A stretch of 64,000 bases of DNA from Pedobacter paludis (lineage in GTDB: Bacteria; Bacteroidota; Bacteroidia; Sphingobacteriales; Sphingobacteriaceae). Location: positions 1-64,000 of the forward strand of contig NZ_QGNY01000001.1 in the NCBI RefSeq assembly GCF_003173575.1. Reading direction: 5' to 3'. The stretch's first letter is position 1. The number at the start of each line of letters is the position of its first letter. The notes beneath the pieces are model-generated. The model ran no database searches and had not been told where the DNA came from. It saw nothing but the letters and a program-made list of their open reading frames with translations. This document shows, in pieces, positions 7,463 to 16,449 of the stretch. The translations under genes and the position numbers were made by a program.

Positions 7463-9298
7463 TTATTTATAACCCCTTGCCTGTAAGTTAAAAAGCTCTG
7501 CGTATCTGCCACCCGACTTTAGGAGTTGATCATGCGTTCCCGATTCCAATAGCGTTCCCTTTTCCAAAACCAAAATCCGATCGGCTAGGCGAGCAGTAGA
7601 GAAACGATGGGAAATCAATACGGCAGATTTTCCGGTTGTGAGCTGCGCAAAACGCTGAAAAACCTCATACTCTGCTCTGGCATCCAGTGCAGAAGTGGGC
7701 TCATCTAAAATCAGTACCTGAGCATCTTTCATATATGCTCTTGCTAAAGCCACTTTTTGCCACTCGCCACCAGAAAGTTCGATACCATCGTTAAATTTCC
7801 TGCCCAGCCATTGCTGATAAGCGCCAGGTAGTTTTTGAGCAAGCTGATCTGCAAGGCTTAGTTCGGCCGCTGTTTTTACCAATTGTTCGTTATCAATTTC
7901 CTTAATGTTGCCAACTGCAATGTTTTGATAAAAAGTCATCTGGTAACGAATGTAATCCTGGAAAATAATGCCCAGGTTATGTCTTAAGTCATCCAGATCA
8001 TAACTTTTTAAATCTTTTCCGTCTAACAGAATGCGCCCTTCACTGGGATCATACAATCGGGCGAGGAGTTTTACCAAGGTGGTTTTACCTGCACCATTCT
8101 CGCCAACAAGCGCTAATTTTTCTCCAGGTTTGAGTTCGAAGCTTAAATTCCTGTTTGCCCATCTATCGCTATTGTGGTATTGGAAACCTACATTTTCGAA
8201 TACGAAACCCGATTGTATCGGATTTGGAAAAGGCAAGGCGTCTTTTGGTTTGGTGATTTTCGGTTTTATTTCAAAAAAATCAATAAAATCTTGCAGATAA
8301 ATGGCGCCCTGAGAAACCATTGTAAACCTCGAAAGCATGGTTTCCATTAAACTGCTCAGTTGACGAAATGATCCGGCCAAGAAGGTTAGGTTTCCAACCG
8401 TTGATTTTCCGGTAACCGTTTCGTAAACAATAAATCCATAGGCTGCATAATAGCCGATGGTGCCTAAAATGGAAAAAAATGTTCCCCAAAGCGAACGGCG
8501 AACGGCCAACTTACTATTGTCTTTATAAAATTTATCCGATAGGGTTTTAAACCTGTTCATGATGAAATCTGAAAGGCCAAAAATCTTAACTTCCTTTGCA
8601 GTTTCATCGCTGGCACCCAAGTAACGCACATAATCGAGTTCTCTCCGTTCTGGTGTTTGACTCCGGGATAGCGCATAATTCTTGCTGTTAAAATACGATT
8701 CGCCCAGAAACGAGGGAATAATGGCCAGTACCAATAACAGAATCAGCCAGGGGTTAAAGGCAATTAATCCTGTTAGGAGAAAAGCCATAGAAATTAAATC
8801 CTGTATCTGGCTCATCACTTGTGAAAGCATGACACTTCTGCCCACTGTTTGTTGCCTTGCACGTTCCAGCTTATCATAAAATACAGAATCTTCGAATTGA
8901 TCTAGGTCGAGGGTGGCGGCATGCTCCATAATTTTCATGGAGGTATAATTTGAAAACTGATCACCCAAAAGGCTATCCGTCAGGTTGATCATCCGACTCA
9001 GCGCATCGTTCATTATGGCTAGGAAGAACTGCAAGCCTACCAATTCCCAAAGCCGATGCATATTGCCACCTGTGGCGCTGGTGCTCAAGACCACAACTTC
9101 GTCTATAATCAGTTTCCCAACATAGAGCAATGCAACAGGCATGGCAGAGCGCAAGATTCTAAGGCTAAAACTGATGATGGTTTTACTTGGACTGCTTTGC
9201 CAAACCAGTTTAAATAGACTTGGTAAATTCCTTAAGGAAGAGAGTCGTTCTTTAAATGTAATGTTTTCGACAGGGATAGTATTTATTTTCTTCGCCAT
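7463..9298 (-). CDS. ABC exporter half-transporter (fused permease and ATPase)
   Basis: 611 residues with a six-helix transmembrane domain (about 40-330) fused to a nucleotide-binding domain (about 365-605). Visible motifs: Walker A LVGENGAGKTTLVKLL, signature LSGGEWQKVALARA, Walker B VLILDEPTSALD and the switch His in LISHRFS. It should work as a homodimer in the inner membrane. The substrate (drug, lipid or peptide) cannot be inferred. Convergent with the tetR-type gene, 30-bp gap. Confidence 0.92.
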   Translation of the reverse strand: MAKKINTIPVENITFKERLSSLRNLPSLFKLVWQSSPSKTIISFSLRILRSAMPVALLYVGKLIIDEVVVLSTSATGGNMHRLWELVGLQFFLAIMNDALSRMINLTDSLLGDQFSNYTSMKIMEHAATLDLDQFEDSVFYDKLERARQQTVGRSVMLSQVMSQIQDLISMAFLLTGLIAFNPWLILLLVLAIIPSFLGESYFNSKNYALSRSQTPERRELDYVRYLGASDETAKEVKIFGLSDFIMNRFKTLSDKFYKDNSKLAVRRSLWGTFFSILGTIGYYAAYGFIVYETVTGKSTVGNLTFLAGSFRQLSSLMETMLSRFTMVSQGAIYLQDFIDFFEIKPKITKPKDALPFPNPIQSGFVFENVGFQYHNSDRWANRNLSFELKPGEKLALVGENGAGKTTLVKLLARLYDPSEGRILLDGKDLKSYDLDDLRHNLGIIFQDYIRYQMTFYQNIAVGNIKEIDNEQLVKTAAELSLADQLAQKLPGAYQQWLGRKFNDGIELSGGEWQKVALARAYMKDAQVLILDEPTSALDARAEYEVFQRFAQLTTGKSAVLISHRFSTARLADRILVLEKGTLLESGTHDQLLKSGGRYAELFNLQARGYK

Positions 9299-9371
9299 AA
9301 TAATCGGTACAAGGCAAAGCTAATTTATTGAAGGACTAGTTTTTTATATTATTTGTAAAAAATAGGTGGTT

Positions 9372-9539
9372 TTAATCGAGGTTGTTTTGGATCAGTCGCT
9401 GTAAAATGGCTCTTAATTTTCTATTGATTAAGCTTCTGATTTTAGGGTGAGGCAGTTTCCATTTAGCCAAAGCGTCTCGCTTGGATTTAGTTAAATCAAA
9501 AACTCTAATCCATCTCTGCAAGCGTGCACACCTTCTAAA
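9372..9539 (-). other. 55-codon basic open frame continuing past the stop of the neighbouring gene
   Basis: The minus strand is open in the same frame as the gene ending at 9540, from directly after its TGA to a TAA at 9372-9374. The product would be strongly basic with LQRWIRVFDL near the start and KIRSLINRKLRAILQRLI near the end. There is no ATG; a TTG at 9519-9521 could start a 49-residue peptide. It could be a decayed gene tail, a small gene, or chance. The rest of 9299-9371 shows nothing recognisable. Confidence 0.25.
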
Positions 9540-9956
9540 TCATGTTATAACTTTTACCTGTTTTTTTTCCATATGGAAGAGCGCTAGGCCGATCAGCGGA
9601 AAAGCCAAAAGCGGAATCATGTAATCGAAGTTGCACTGTACAATGTCATAATTTACAACTGTACCGATGGTATTGTCGTTGTAGTTTGTGGTAAAACCAC
9701 AATTTTCCAAAGTGAGGCCTGTAATGGAAGCATACTGGAACGCACCACCTACTGGACAGGATCCTCCATAAAGACCAAGAGCTGTTGCGGGATCGCTATC
9801 GAACTGTGGACGATTTCCCAGTCCGAAGGGGCCTGGTATATTGGTAATCTTACCAGTATAAACCACGCTTCCAATTCTGCAACCCTCGGCGGCAATGACT
9901 TCGCATAACGGGTGGAATATACAAGATACAAACAGTAAAAAAATTTTCATCATCAT
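9540..9956 (-). CDS. Small exported protein of unknown function with C-terminal membrane anchor
   Basis: About 138 residues from the ATG at 9956; a longer frame from a TTG at 9992 is less likely because the hydrophobic signal (KIFLLFVSCIFHPLCEVIAAE) starts right after the ATG triplet MMMK. The exported part is rich in Gly and Asn and holds cysteines (GGSCPVGG, LENCGF, IVQCNF). A C-terminal hydrophobic helix (YMIPLLAFPLIGLALF) followed by MEKKQ suggests anchoring with a short basic tail. The family is not recognised. No tight operon partner; the next minus gene upstream ends at 10202. Confidence 0.6.
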   Translation of the reverse strand: MMMKIFLLFVSCIFHPLCEVIAAEGCRIGSVVYTGKITNIPGPFGLGNRPQFDSDPATALGLYGGSCPVGGAFQYASITGLTLENCGFTTNYNDNTIGTVVNYDIVQCNFDYMIPLLAFPLIGLALFHMEKKQVKVIT

Positions 9957-10100
9957 TTCCCAAATCGGCCTGAAAGCCTGGTTGATGATCAAAGGTATAG
10001 GCCTAATAGGCGCTAATGGGTATTCATTATATTCATTGTAAGCTCTGTTTTAAACAACTGTAGGAATAGCAAAGCGGTTTTTAGATGTGGTGCGTTCTTT

Positions 10101-10120
10101 TAATCCGTATAAATACGGTT
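10101..10120. repeat. Short palindrome in the 9957-10201 gap
   Basis: CCGTAT at 10105-10110 and ATACGG at 10113-10118, inside TTAATCCGTATAAATACGG, form a near-perfect palindrome downstream of the AraC-type gene at 10202. It could be a weak terminator or a binding site. Nothing else is recognisable in this 245-bp gap. Confidence 0.35.
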
Positions 10121-10201
10121 AAGGATACCACAGTGCATGTCGTTCATTATTTTAGGATAAGTGAACAGCTGTTATGATCATTATCTTAACCTATTGGATA
10201 T

Positions 10202-11125
10202 TCAGTTAAAGGAATGCCTAAACTCCAGTGGCGAAAGACTTGTTTTGGTTTTGAAAAGCTTGCTGAAAGATTGTAAATGCTCGAATCCCAGTTCGTAGGC
10301 AATTTCGCTTACAGATAGTTTTGTGGTGGAGAGCTTTTCTTTGGCCAGCTCAATTAGCTTATTATGAAGATGTTGTTGTGTATTTTGCCCGGTTAGGGAT
10401 TTGAGTAGGCTACTCAGGTAACCTGGGGATAGGTTTAGCTTTTCGGCAATATAGGTTACGCTGGGCAAACCTTGTTTAGCAAGGGTACCACTATAGAAAT
10501 AGGCATCTAGCAGATCTTCCAATTTGGTTAAAATTTCGTGGCTGGCCATTTTACGGGTTATAAACTGGCGCTGATAGAACCTTTCCGAATAGGTAAGTAG
10601 GAGCTCGAGTTGGGCAATAATTACACTTTGGCTAAATCGATCGATATTTGCATGGTATTCCTGTTCGATATTTTGAGCGATGGTGGTAATCATGTTTTCT
10701 TCCTTATCTGATAAATAAAGCGCCTCGTAAACCGAATAATTAAAAAATTCATATTGTTTAATGCCTTTGGCTAAAGATGTATTCCACAGAAAATCGGGGT
10801 GGATCAGAATCATCCAACCCTCGGGGCGATGCAAGGTGGCACCCTTTTCGATTTCCATTCCAAAAACCTGCCCTGGCGACATAAAGAACAATACTCCTTC
10901 ATCGAAATCACTGGTCTGTTGCCCATATTTGAATTTGGCATTTTGAACCCTTTTCATGGAGATGGAGTAAAAGTCGTAAATCAAACTGAATGAACCTTCG
11001 GCGAGAGGCCTGTTTAGGTCTTGCATGTTTACCAAGCTTATAAGTGGGTGAGCAGGTTTGGGTAAACCTGCCGCCCGATGATACTCGGTAATGGAATGAA
11101 AATGGAAAAGCGGATTGTTGCTCAT
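10202..11125 (-). CDS. AraC-family transcriptional regulator
   Basis: 307 residues. The N-terminal sensor part is cupin-like (about 30-150, with FMSPGQVFGMEIEKGATLHRP). The C-terminal pair of helix-turn-helices (about 205-305) contains VTYIAEKLNLSPGYLSSLLK and SVSEIAYELGFEHLQSFSKLFK, ending SPLEFRHSFN. It starts 16 bp after the NmrA-type gene, so it forms the end of a minus-strand group with two NAD(P)-binding proteins and probably controls that group. Confidence 0.9.
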   Translation of the reverse strand: MSNNPLFHFHSITEYHRAAGLPKPAHPLISLVNMQDLNRPLAEGSFSLIYDFYSISMKRVQNAKFKYGQQTSDFDEGVLFFMSPGQVFGMEIEKGATLHRPEGWMILIHPDFLWNTSLAKGIKQYEFFNYSVYEALYLSDKEENMITTIAQNIEQEYHANIDRFSQSVIIAQLELLLTYSERFYQRQFITRKMASHEILTKLEDLLDAYFYSGTLAKQGLPSVTYIAEKLNLSPGYLSSLLKSLTGQNTQQHLHNKLIELAKEKLSTTKLSVSEIAYELGFEHLQSFSKLFKTKTSLSPLEFRHSFN

Positions 11126-11141
11126 GTTAAATTAAAGTTCG

Positions 11142-12068
11142 TTAATTTTTGTGATAAGCTTCGGCAAATTCCTGAGCAAAATCGATGAGCATAATTTTGC
11201 CCATTTTTGGATTATTTTGACGAAAGTTTTCCAGGGCTTTGCCACTGTGCATGGCGGCCTGCATCTCGACCAGCATTTCGGCCAGTTTTTCAGGCAATTT
11301 GGCCATCTTAAGTCCTCTTAGCATTTCCTTATCAGAAAGCAAAACCCATTTTAGCCAGGGTTTACCTATTGCATTGCCAATAATCTTGGCTGCCTCATTG
11401 CAGGTCATTTCTTCACTGCCCACATAGCGAATGGTTTTCTCTTCCGGCAACAACAGCAATTCTTCTGCTGCGGCATCTGCAATATCCTTTGGCGATACAA
11501 AAACGATGCGGTCTTCTCCACCGTAATTCCCCATCAGCAAACCGGTTTTACCTGTTAGTAAGGCACGAAGACCAAAGTAACGCAAGGTCAGGAATTTCCC
11601 GATTAGGCCTTTTCCCTTGATTAAATCTATAGATTGATAGAAATTGGTGTAAAAAGCTGCAGGCCTCAAAATGGTTACCGATGTCTCTAATCCATCGAAG
11701 ATATCTTCAATATTTTCTCCATTAATTAGGTCTGCTGACCAACCGCTTAGGAATACCAGGCGTTTTGTTTTGGATTCCCTTAAGGGCTGTGCATAGTTCT
11801 GGCTAATGTTGTGAAAATATCCGACTAGGTCTGGTTCAGTGAAACTGAGTGGGATCATTGCATAAACAGCATCTGCGCCTTTGAAGGTATTCGTCAAAAA
11901 CCTAACATCAGATATTGAGCCGATAGCAGGTATTGCACCAAGGTTTTCGATTGCGTTGTGTTTTTTCGGATCGCTGCTCACTACGGTTACTTCATGGCCC
12001 TGTCTAATTAGTATTTCTGTTAACGGGAAGCTGATGTTGCCTAAAGAACCGGTTACGATGATTTTCAT
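11142..12068 (-). CDS. NmrA-like NAD(P)-binding protein
   Basis: 308 residues. N-terminal Rossmann motif VTGSLGNISFPLTEIL (about 5-20) and the NmrA/QorR-like layout AVYAMIPLS, VFLSGWSAD, VTILRPAAFYTNF. It lacks the usual SDR YxxxK pair, as is common in atypical SDRs. It could be a redox sensor or a quinone/isoflavone-reductase-like enzyme. Lies 50 bp downstream of another NAD-binding gene and 16 bp upstream of the AraC gene. Confidence 0.82.
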   Translation of the reverse strand: MKIIVTGSLGNISFPLTEILIRQGHEVTVVSSDPKKHNAIENLGAIPAIGSISDVRFLTNTFKGADAVYAMIPLSFTEPDLVGYFHNISQNYAQPLRESKTKRLVFLSGWSADLINGENIEDIFDGLETSVTILRPAAFYTNFYQSIDLIKGKGLIGKFLTLRYFGLRALLTGKTGLLMGNYGGEDRIVFVSPKDIADAAAEELLLLPEEKTIRYVGSEEMTCNEAAKIIGNAIGKPWLKWVLLSDKEMLRGLKMAKLPEKLAEMLVEMQAAMHSGKALENFRQNNPKMGKIMLIDFAQEFAEAYHKN

Positions 12069-12118
12069 TTTTGGAAATTGTTTAATGCCATAATTTTTAA
12101 CGGCAAGCCTTTGATTTT

Positions 12119-13009
12119 TTATTTGGAATATATCCCTTGTTCAATATCAGTAAGTAGGGTAGCATGTGTAGGAACCCAGCTTAATTGATCTTGTGTCCAC
12201 TTGCTTGAGGCTGGACAATCGATTGCTGCCATGTGCGAAAACCATCCAAAATGTTCTACGGCTGCTTCTGGAGCAATTGATTTTACAGGTAGACCGAGCT
12301 GTTTTCCAATGGCTTCGGCAATAGATTTGACTGTAATGGCTTCTTCAGCCACTGCATGATAACGGGCGCTTGGGGTAGCATGTTCAAAAGCCAAGCGGAA
12401 TAAACGGGCAGCATCCAAACGATGTACGGCGTTCCATTGGTTTAGTCCATCGCCTATGTAGGCAGAAAAGCCTTTTTCTTTTGCGATGTTGACCATTATG
12501 GGTATAAAACCATGTAGATCTTCATTGCCATGTACCGATGGGGACAGGCGAATGACTGCTGCACTAACCCCTTTTTGAGCTACAGCATCTGCAGCCTGTT
12601 CGGAAGCACGAGGCCAAGCCGGGTTAAAGGCTGGAATGATATCTTCGGTGGCAAGTCTTCCGGGGCTCACCAAAGCGGTACCCGAAGTCACAATAAAGGG
12701 ACGGTTTGAGCCTTCCAATACATTCCCAATGGTTTCGATCGCAATTTTATCGACCTCGCAAACTTCAGCGAATCGGGTAAAATCATGAATAAAACCGGCA
12801 TGGATTACGCCGTCTGCCTGGGCGGCGCCACTGCGTAAACTATCTAGATCTTCAAGATCACCGCGGTGCACGGATGCACCGGCATCCATTAGTTTTTGGG
12901 CCGAAGCATCTGAACGGGCCAATCCCAAAACCTGATGACCGGCCTCTATTAACTCCTGTACTATTGCAGTACCAATGAAGCCTGTGGCTCCTGTGACAAA
13001 TATGCGCAT
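12119..13009 (-). CDS. Extended/atypical SDR (NAD-dependent epimerase-like)
   Basis: 296 residues from the ATG at 13009; an upstream ATG at 13042 would add 11 residues not typical of the family, as the Rossmann fold begins at MRIFVTGATGFIGTAIV. Later landmarks: GVIHAGF, FIVTSGTALVSPG and AAVIRLSPSVHG, as in YesF/AndFC-like bacterial SDRs. Probably reduces or epimerises a small carbonyl or sugar-like compound; the substrate is unknown. First gene of the group 13009-10202. Confidence 0.83.
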   Translation of the reverse strand: MRIFVTGATGFIGTAIVQELIEAGHQVLGLARSDASAQKLMDAGASVHRGDLEDLDSLRSGAAQADGVIHAGFIHDFTRFAEVCEVDKIAIETIGNVLEGSNRPFIVTSGTALVSPGRLATEDIIPAFNPAWPRASEQAADAVAQKGVSAAVIRLSPSVHGNEDLHGFIPIMVNIAKEKGFSAYIGDGLNQWNAVHRLDAARLFRLAFEHATPSARYHAVAEEAITVKSIAEAIGKQLGLPVKSIAPEAAVEHFGWFSHMAAIDCPASSKWTQDQLSWVPTHATLLTDIEQGIYSK

Positions 13010-13190
13010 AAATGATTTTCTTTTGTTTATACAAAGAAACATCGTTTTTGCCAGGTCTATTTAGCCAAATCTGTGTTTGTTTTAGCCGAAATCATGAAAG
13101 ATTAGCCTCGCATAATCATTCATATCGAAAGGTTTGGTACAATTGATTTTCTCTTTGGATAAATTGATACGCACCACAGAATTTACATAA

Positions 13191-14048
13191 TTAAAGGGCT
13201 GGTTTTTTTTGCTGGCGATAACTTGTAGGGGTGGCGTTGTATTTTTCATTGAAGCTTTTGGTAAAATTTGCGAGGTCGTTAAAGCCACAGTTAAAGGCAA
13301 TGTCGGTAATGCGTTCTGTAGAAGCCAAAAGGAGTTCAGCTGCTTTTTCTAGCTTTTTAGCTTTTATATAATTGGCGGGCGTATCGTTGTATAATCGTGC
13401 GAATTCTCTTTTAAATGAAGAGATGCTTAAATTGTTTTGTGCTGCAAGTTCTTCGATCGAAAGTTGAGAGAATAAATTTGCTTCAATGATTTGATTAAAG
13501 GTATACTTATTTGGCGAAAAGAGCTGTGATAAAATAACTTGTATAGCATTGGCATTCTGTGTTTGAGAAAGCAAAAGAATGATTTCCTTAAATTTCAAAA
13601 TTAAGATATCCTCGTTAACCAAAGATGGGTTTTCAAAGTAAAACAGTAATCCTTCAATGTATTTTAATATTAAATAATCGTTGCTTATTTTTTCGCTTGA
13701 TTTGTTCGATACCGGATTAATGGGCGCCTGGAGCAACGTAGGCAATTCTCTCTCATAGATTTTCTTTAAAATATCTGGATAAAAGGTAACGATTACAATT
13801 TCACAATTGCGGTTTGAACTGGAATTTTGAATCTGTTTGCCAGAATTGATGCAGTTTAGAAATAATGAATAATTGGTTGGAATGTTTATTTCCTCTTCAT
13901 CTATCTGGTAATTAACCTCTCCTTCCAATACATACAAAAAGCAAGCCCGATCCGTAACCGGAAATTCAAATTTGAAAGGGGGCTTGAGTACAATTTTTTG
14001 TATTAACGATTTCCCAAATAAATCGAATTTTTTATAGTCGTTTACCAT
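13191..14048 (-). CDS. AraC-family transcriptional regulator
   Basis: 285 residues. The N-terminal half resembles a cupin sensor (ACFLYVLEGEVNYQID, about 35-50). The C-terminal AraC DNA-binding domain (about 185-280) has FSQLSIEELAAQNNLSISSF and ITDIAFNCGFNDLANFTKSF, ending TPTSYRQQKK. Divergent from the membrane protein at 14249 across a 200-bp gap. The 180-bp gap on its 3' side (13010-13190) shows no gene. Confidence 0.9.
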   Translation of the reverse strand: MVNDYKKFDLFGKSLIQKIVLKPPFKFEFPVTDRACFLYVLEGEVNYQIDEEEINIPTNYSLFLNCINSGKQIQNSSSNRNCEIVIVTFYPDILKKIYERELPTLLQAPINPVSNKSSEKISNDYLILKYIEGLLFYFENPSLVNEDILILKFKEIILLLSQTQNANAIQVILSQLFSPNKYTFNQIIEANLFSQLSIEELAAQNNLSISSFKREFARLYNDTPANYIKAKKLEKAAELLLASTERITDIAFNCGFNDLANFTKSFNEKYNATPTSYRQQKKPAL

Positions 14049-14248
14049 ATCAACTGAAGTTGCTTTTTAAAATGAACCAATTTGCCAAAAAATTGGACTA
14101 ATGTACAAAGTTCGGCTTTCTTTTCTTTAAGAGCTTTGTGGTGTAAAAGAAATGAGTAAACACCAAAAATTAAAACAAGGCTTAGCTTTTCTTTTTGGCC
14201 ACTTATTTCTCAAGCATAAAATTATTTAATATTTAAAAATAAAACCTC

Positions 14249-14737
14249 ATGGGACTATCAAATTTAGGCATTTTTCACACGGCCGTTGGCGTTGTTGCAA
14301 TTGTATCGGCAGTTGCGTCTTATATCAAGTTCGGCAAAATCAATTTAGCTGCATGGTCTGGGAAGATCTATTTTTATGGCACTGTAATTACTTCCTTAAC
14401 GGCTTTAGGCATATCCAAACATGGCGGATTTAATGCTGGGCATGTATTTTCCTTATTAATTGCAGTTTTAGTATCTGTGGCCTTTCTTCTTTATCACAAG
14501 AAAGCAGGCCATAACCGAAGCAGGTATTTTGAAAATTTTTGTCTATCCTTTAGCTTTTTTCTATCCTGGATACCTACGGTTAACGAAACCTTTACGCGTA
14601 TCCCAATTGGACACCCTTTGGCGAAAGCACCAAGCGATCCCATTATCGGCATAACCCTGCTTATTCTCTTGGTATTGTTTATTGCTGGATCTATTTATCA
14701 GTATAGAAAGCAAAGAAAACTAAATTTAGGGAGATAG
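14249..14737 (+). CDS. Multi-pass membrane protein, DUF2306-like
   Basis: 162 residues with four predicted membrane helices: IFHTAVGVVAIVSAVASYI (about 9-27), FYGTVITSLTALGIS (about 43-57), VFSLLIAVLVSVAFLLY (about 69-85) and IIGITLLILLVLFIAGSIY (about 133-151). A further hydrophobic stretch is LSFSFFLSWIP. Histidines next to helices (HTAVG, KHGG, AGHVF) fit the DUF2306 group, whose function is unknown. Divergent from an AraC regulator that may control it. Confidence 0.72.
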   Translation: MGLSNLGIFHTAVGVVAIVSAVASYIKFGKINLAAWSGKIYFYGTVITSLTALGISKHGGFNAGHVFSLLIAVLVSVAFLLYHKKAGHNRSRYFENFCLSFSFFLSWIPTVNETFTRIPIGHPLAKAPSDPIIGITLLILLVLFIAGSIYQYRKQRKLNLGR

Positions 14738-14836
14738 GTTTTTAAAATAGTTTCTTAATCATTTGAAAGGTAATTTAGGGTGGCATTGGTTCGGAAGCCC
14801 TGGTCCATCGGCACTCCATTGGAGCTATTAGTTACC

Positions 14837-14863
14837 AATTCCCGATATAAAAAATCGGGAATT
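14837..14863. terminator. Inverted repeat after the membrane-protein gene
   Basis: AATTCCCGAT (14837-14846) and ATCGGGAATT (14854-14863) form a 10-bp perfect stem with a 7-nt loop; a run of T follows about 14 bp later. Probably ends the gene at 14249. The remainder of 14738-15018 shows no gene. Confidence 0.6.
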
Positions 14864-15018
14864 TCCACTATTATCGGTTTTTTTACTTAGCTTCTTCCAG
14901 AAGACAAATTATCGCTTATAATTATAACGAATTGTAAATCAACCTTAGCGAATTGTAAAAGGCCGAATCAATTTTAATATTAAATTGTTTTCTTCAGACA
15001 TTGAAATTTGAGATTATT

Positions 15019-15600
15019 ATGAAAAAATATTTACTCCTGTTTATTACCCTCATTTCTTACAGCTTTGGTTTTGCCCAAGAAAAACTGATAAAGGATATCG
15101 ATTTGGACGGTATAAAAGACACTGTTTATATTGACGTTAAAGGTTTTATTGTTTGCCAACTATCGACTCAAAAATTTAAGAAAATAAAAAGTAAGGTAAT
15201 AGAAATCATGAATGATAATTCTAGAATTTCGGGTACGAAAAATGGTTTTGAGTTCCGCAACAATTGGATGCGAGCGGGTTATGCCAACCAGTTTCGCTAC
15301 AATAAAGCGTTAAAGAAAGTACAGCTTATTGGTATGAGCAGATATGAATTTGGCAACGCTGCAAATGATGGAAGTGGCGAATCGAGCGTGAATTTGCTTA
15401 ATGGGGATTATCTTGGCAATTGGAATTACTTTAGTGTTGCCAAAAACAAACTAATTAAAATTCCAACCATCAAAGCAAAAATGGTTTTTGCGAAAATTTA
15501 TCTCGAAGATTTTGGAGAAGAAACCTATTTTAATTTTTCTGATAGGTGTACAAAATTATATGAACAGGGCAAGGCAAAAACGCAGAAAGTAAAAGGTTGA
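15019..15600 (+). CDS. Exported protein of unknown function
   Basis: 193 residues from the ATG at 15019 (an upstream TTG at 15001 would only add six residues before the signal peptide). Signal peptide MKKYLLLFITLISYSFGFAQ, cleavage after AQ. The mature part opens with DIDLDGIKDTVYID, a typical D-x-D-x-D start of VCBS/FG-GAP-like or calcium-type loops in Bacteroidota secreted proteins, followed by beta-rich sequence. No enzyme motif seen. Monocistronic in appearance. Confidence 0.75.
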   Translation: MKKYLLLFITLISYSFGFAQEKLIKDIDLDGIKDTVYIDVKGFIVCQLSTQKFKKIKSKVIEIMNDNSRISGTKNGFEFRNNWMRAGYANQFRYNKALKKVQLIGMSRYEFGNAANDGSGESSVNLLNGDYLGNWNYFSVAKNKLIKIPTIKAKMVFAKIYLEDFGEETYFNFSDRCTKLYEQGKAKTQKVKG

Positions 15601-15756
15601 TGCTAAAACCTACTTATGGATCTAAAGATTGCTTCACTTTGGAACAGCTTTATCTAACATAAATAATAGGCAGAATGAAGCGTATAAGTAAGCCACTACT
15701 ACTGTTTAGTTTTGGGCTTTTAAACGAATACGTTATTTTTTATGTTAATTTAGTGT

Positions 15757-15764
15757 TACTTTCG
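15757..15764 (+). promoter_or_regulatory. -7-like box directly before the sigma-factor start
   Basis: TACTTTCG (one mismatch to TAnnTTTG) ends 4 bp before the GTG start at 15769, which would place transcription start on or next to the start codon, i.e. a leaderless message. Confidence 0.4.
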
Positions 15765-15768
15765 TGTT

Positions 15769-16350
15769 GTGGAATCTCCTTATAACTTGTTGACAGATAA
15801 TGAGCTGCTTGCGCTTTTGAACAAAGGTGATGAAAACGCATTTTCTGTTATCTACGAACGTTATTGGCCCTTACTGCTTAGGCATGCTAAACGGATGCTA
15901 TCGGATGATGAAGACGTGAGGGATGTTTTGCAGGAAGTTTTTTCCAAACTTTGGAATCAGGCATTCGATCTTGAAATTAACACCACACTTGCATCTTATT
16001 TATATGCGCTGACTAGAAACCGAATACTAAATGTCATCGCTCATCAGAAAGTAAGAACAAACCATATAGACTCGCTTAGTAGTTTTATGGAAAATGAACA
16101 GGTTGCGACAGATTATTTGGTTAGAGAGCGACAGTTAAGTTTGTTAATTGAAAAGGAGATTGCCTTATTGCCCGAAAAAATGCGTGTAATTTTTGATTTA
16201 AGCAGGAATAAACATCTTTCTTATAAGGAAATTGCTCAAAAATTATCTATATCGGAGAATACGGTTAAAAAACAGATCAACAATGCCTTAAAAATACTTC
16301 GTTTAAAGCTTGGTCTCGTAGCTTTTATTACTTTTCTACTGTTGAAATAA
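15769..16350 (+). CDS. ECF RNA polymerase sigma factor, FecI-like
   Basis: 193 residues with a GTG start. Region 2 is seen at FSVIYERYWPLLLRHAKRML and the DVRDVLQEVFSKLWNQA helix (about 25-65). Region 4 is at LPEKMRVIFDLSRNKHLSYKEIAQKLSISENTVKKQI (about 125-165, landmarks). A C-terminal hydrophobic tail LVAFITFLLLK is common in Bacteroidota FecI-like sigmas. It should be held by the FecR protein encoded 100 bp downstream and drive the SusC/SusD genes that follow. Confidence 0.92.
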   Translation: MESPYNLLTDNELLALLNKGDENAFSVIYERYWPLLLRHAKRMLSDDEDVRDVLQEVFSKLWNQAFDLEINTTLASYLYALTRNRILNVIAHQKVRTNHIDSLSSFMENEQVATDYLVRERQLSLLIEKEIALLPEKMRVIFDLSRNKHLSYKEIAQKLSISENTVKKQINNALKILRLKLGLVAFITFLLLK

Positions 16351-16449
16351 TTTTTTTTAAAAAAAAATATTAATTTCTTCTTATACTAAGCTTCCGCTGA
16401 ACTGTCTTATACTCGGGCAACATCTTCATTTAAGGATTGCCTCTTTTAT

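Noticed and set aside
13082..13300. 72-codon minus-strand frame at the end of the AraC gene
   Set aside because: About half overlaps the AraC gene in another frame; the rest (13082-13190) has no start or recognisable motif.
15675..15785. 36-codon ORF ending with SCCGISL before and into the FecI-type gene
   Set aside because: The presumed promoter of the sigma gene lies inside it, and it has no RNA-pairing partner; the Cys pair looks like chance.
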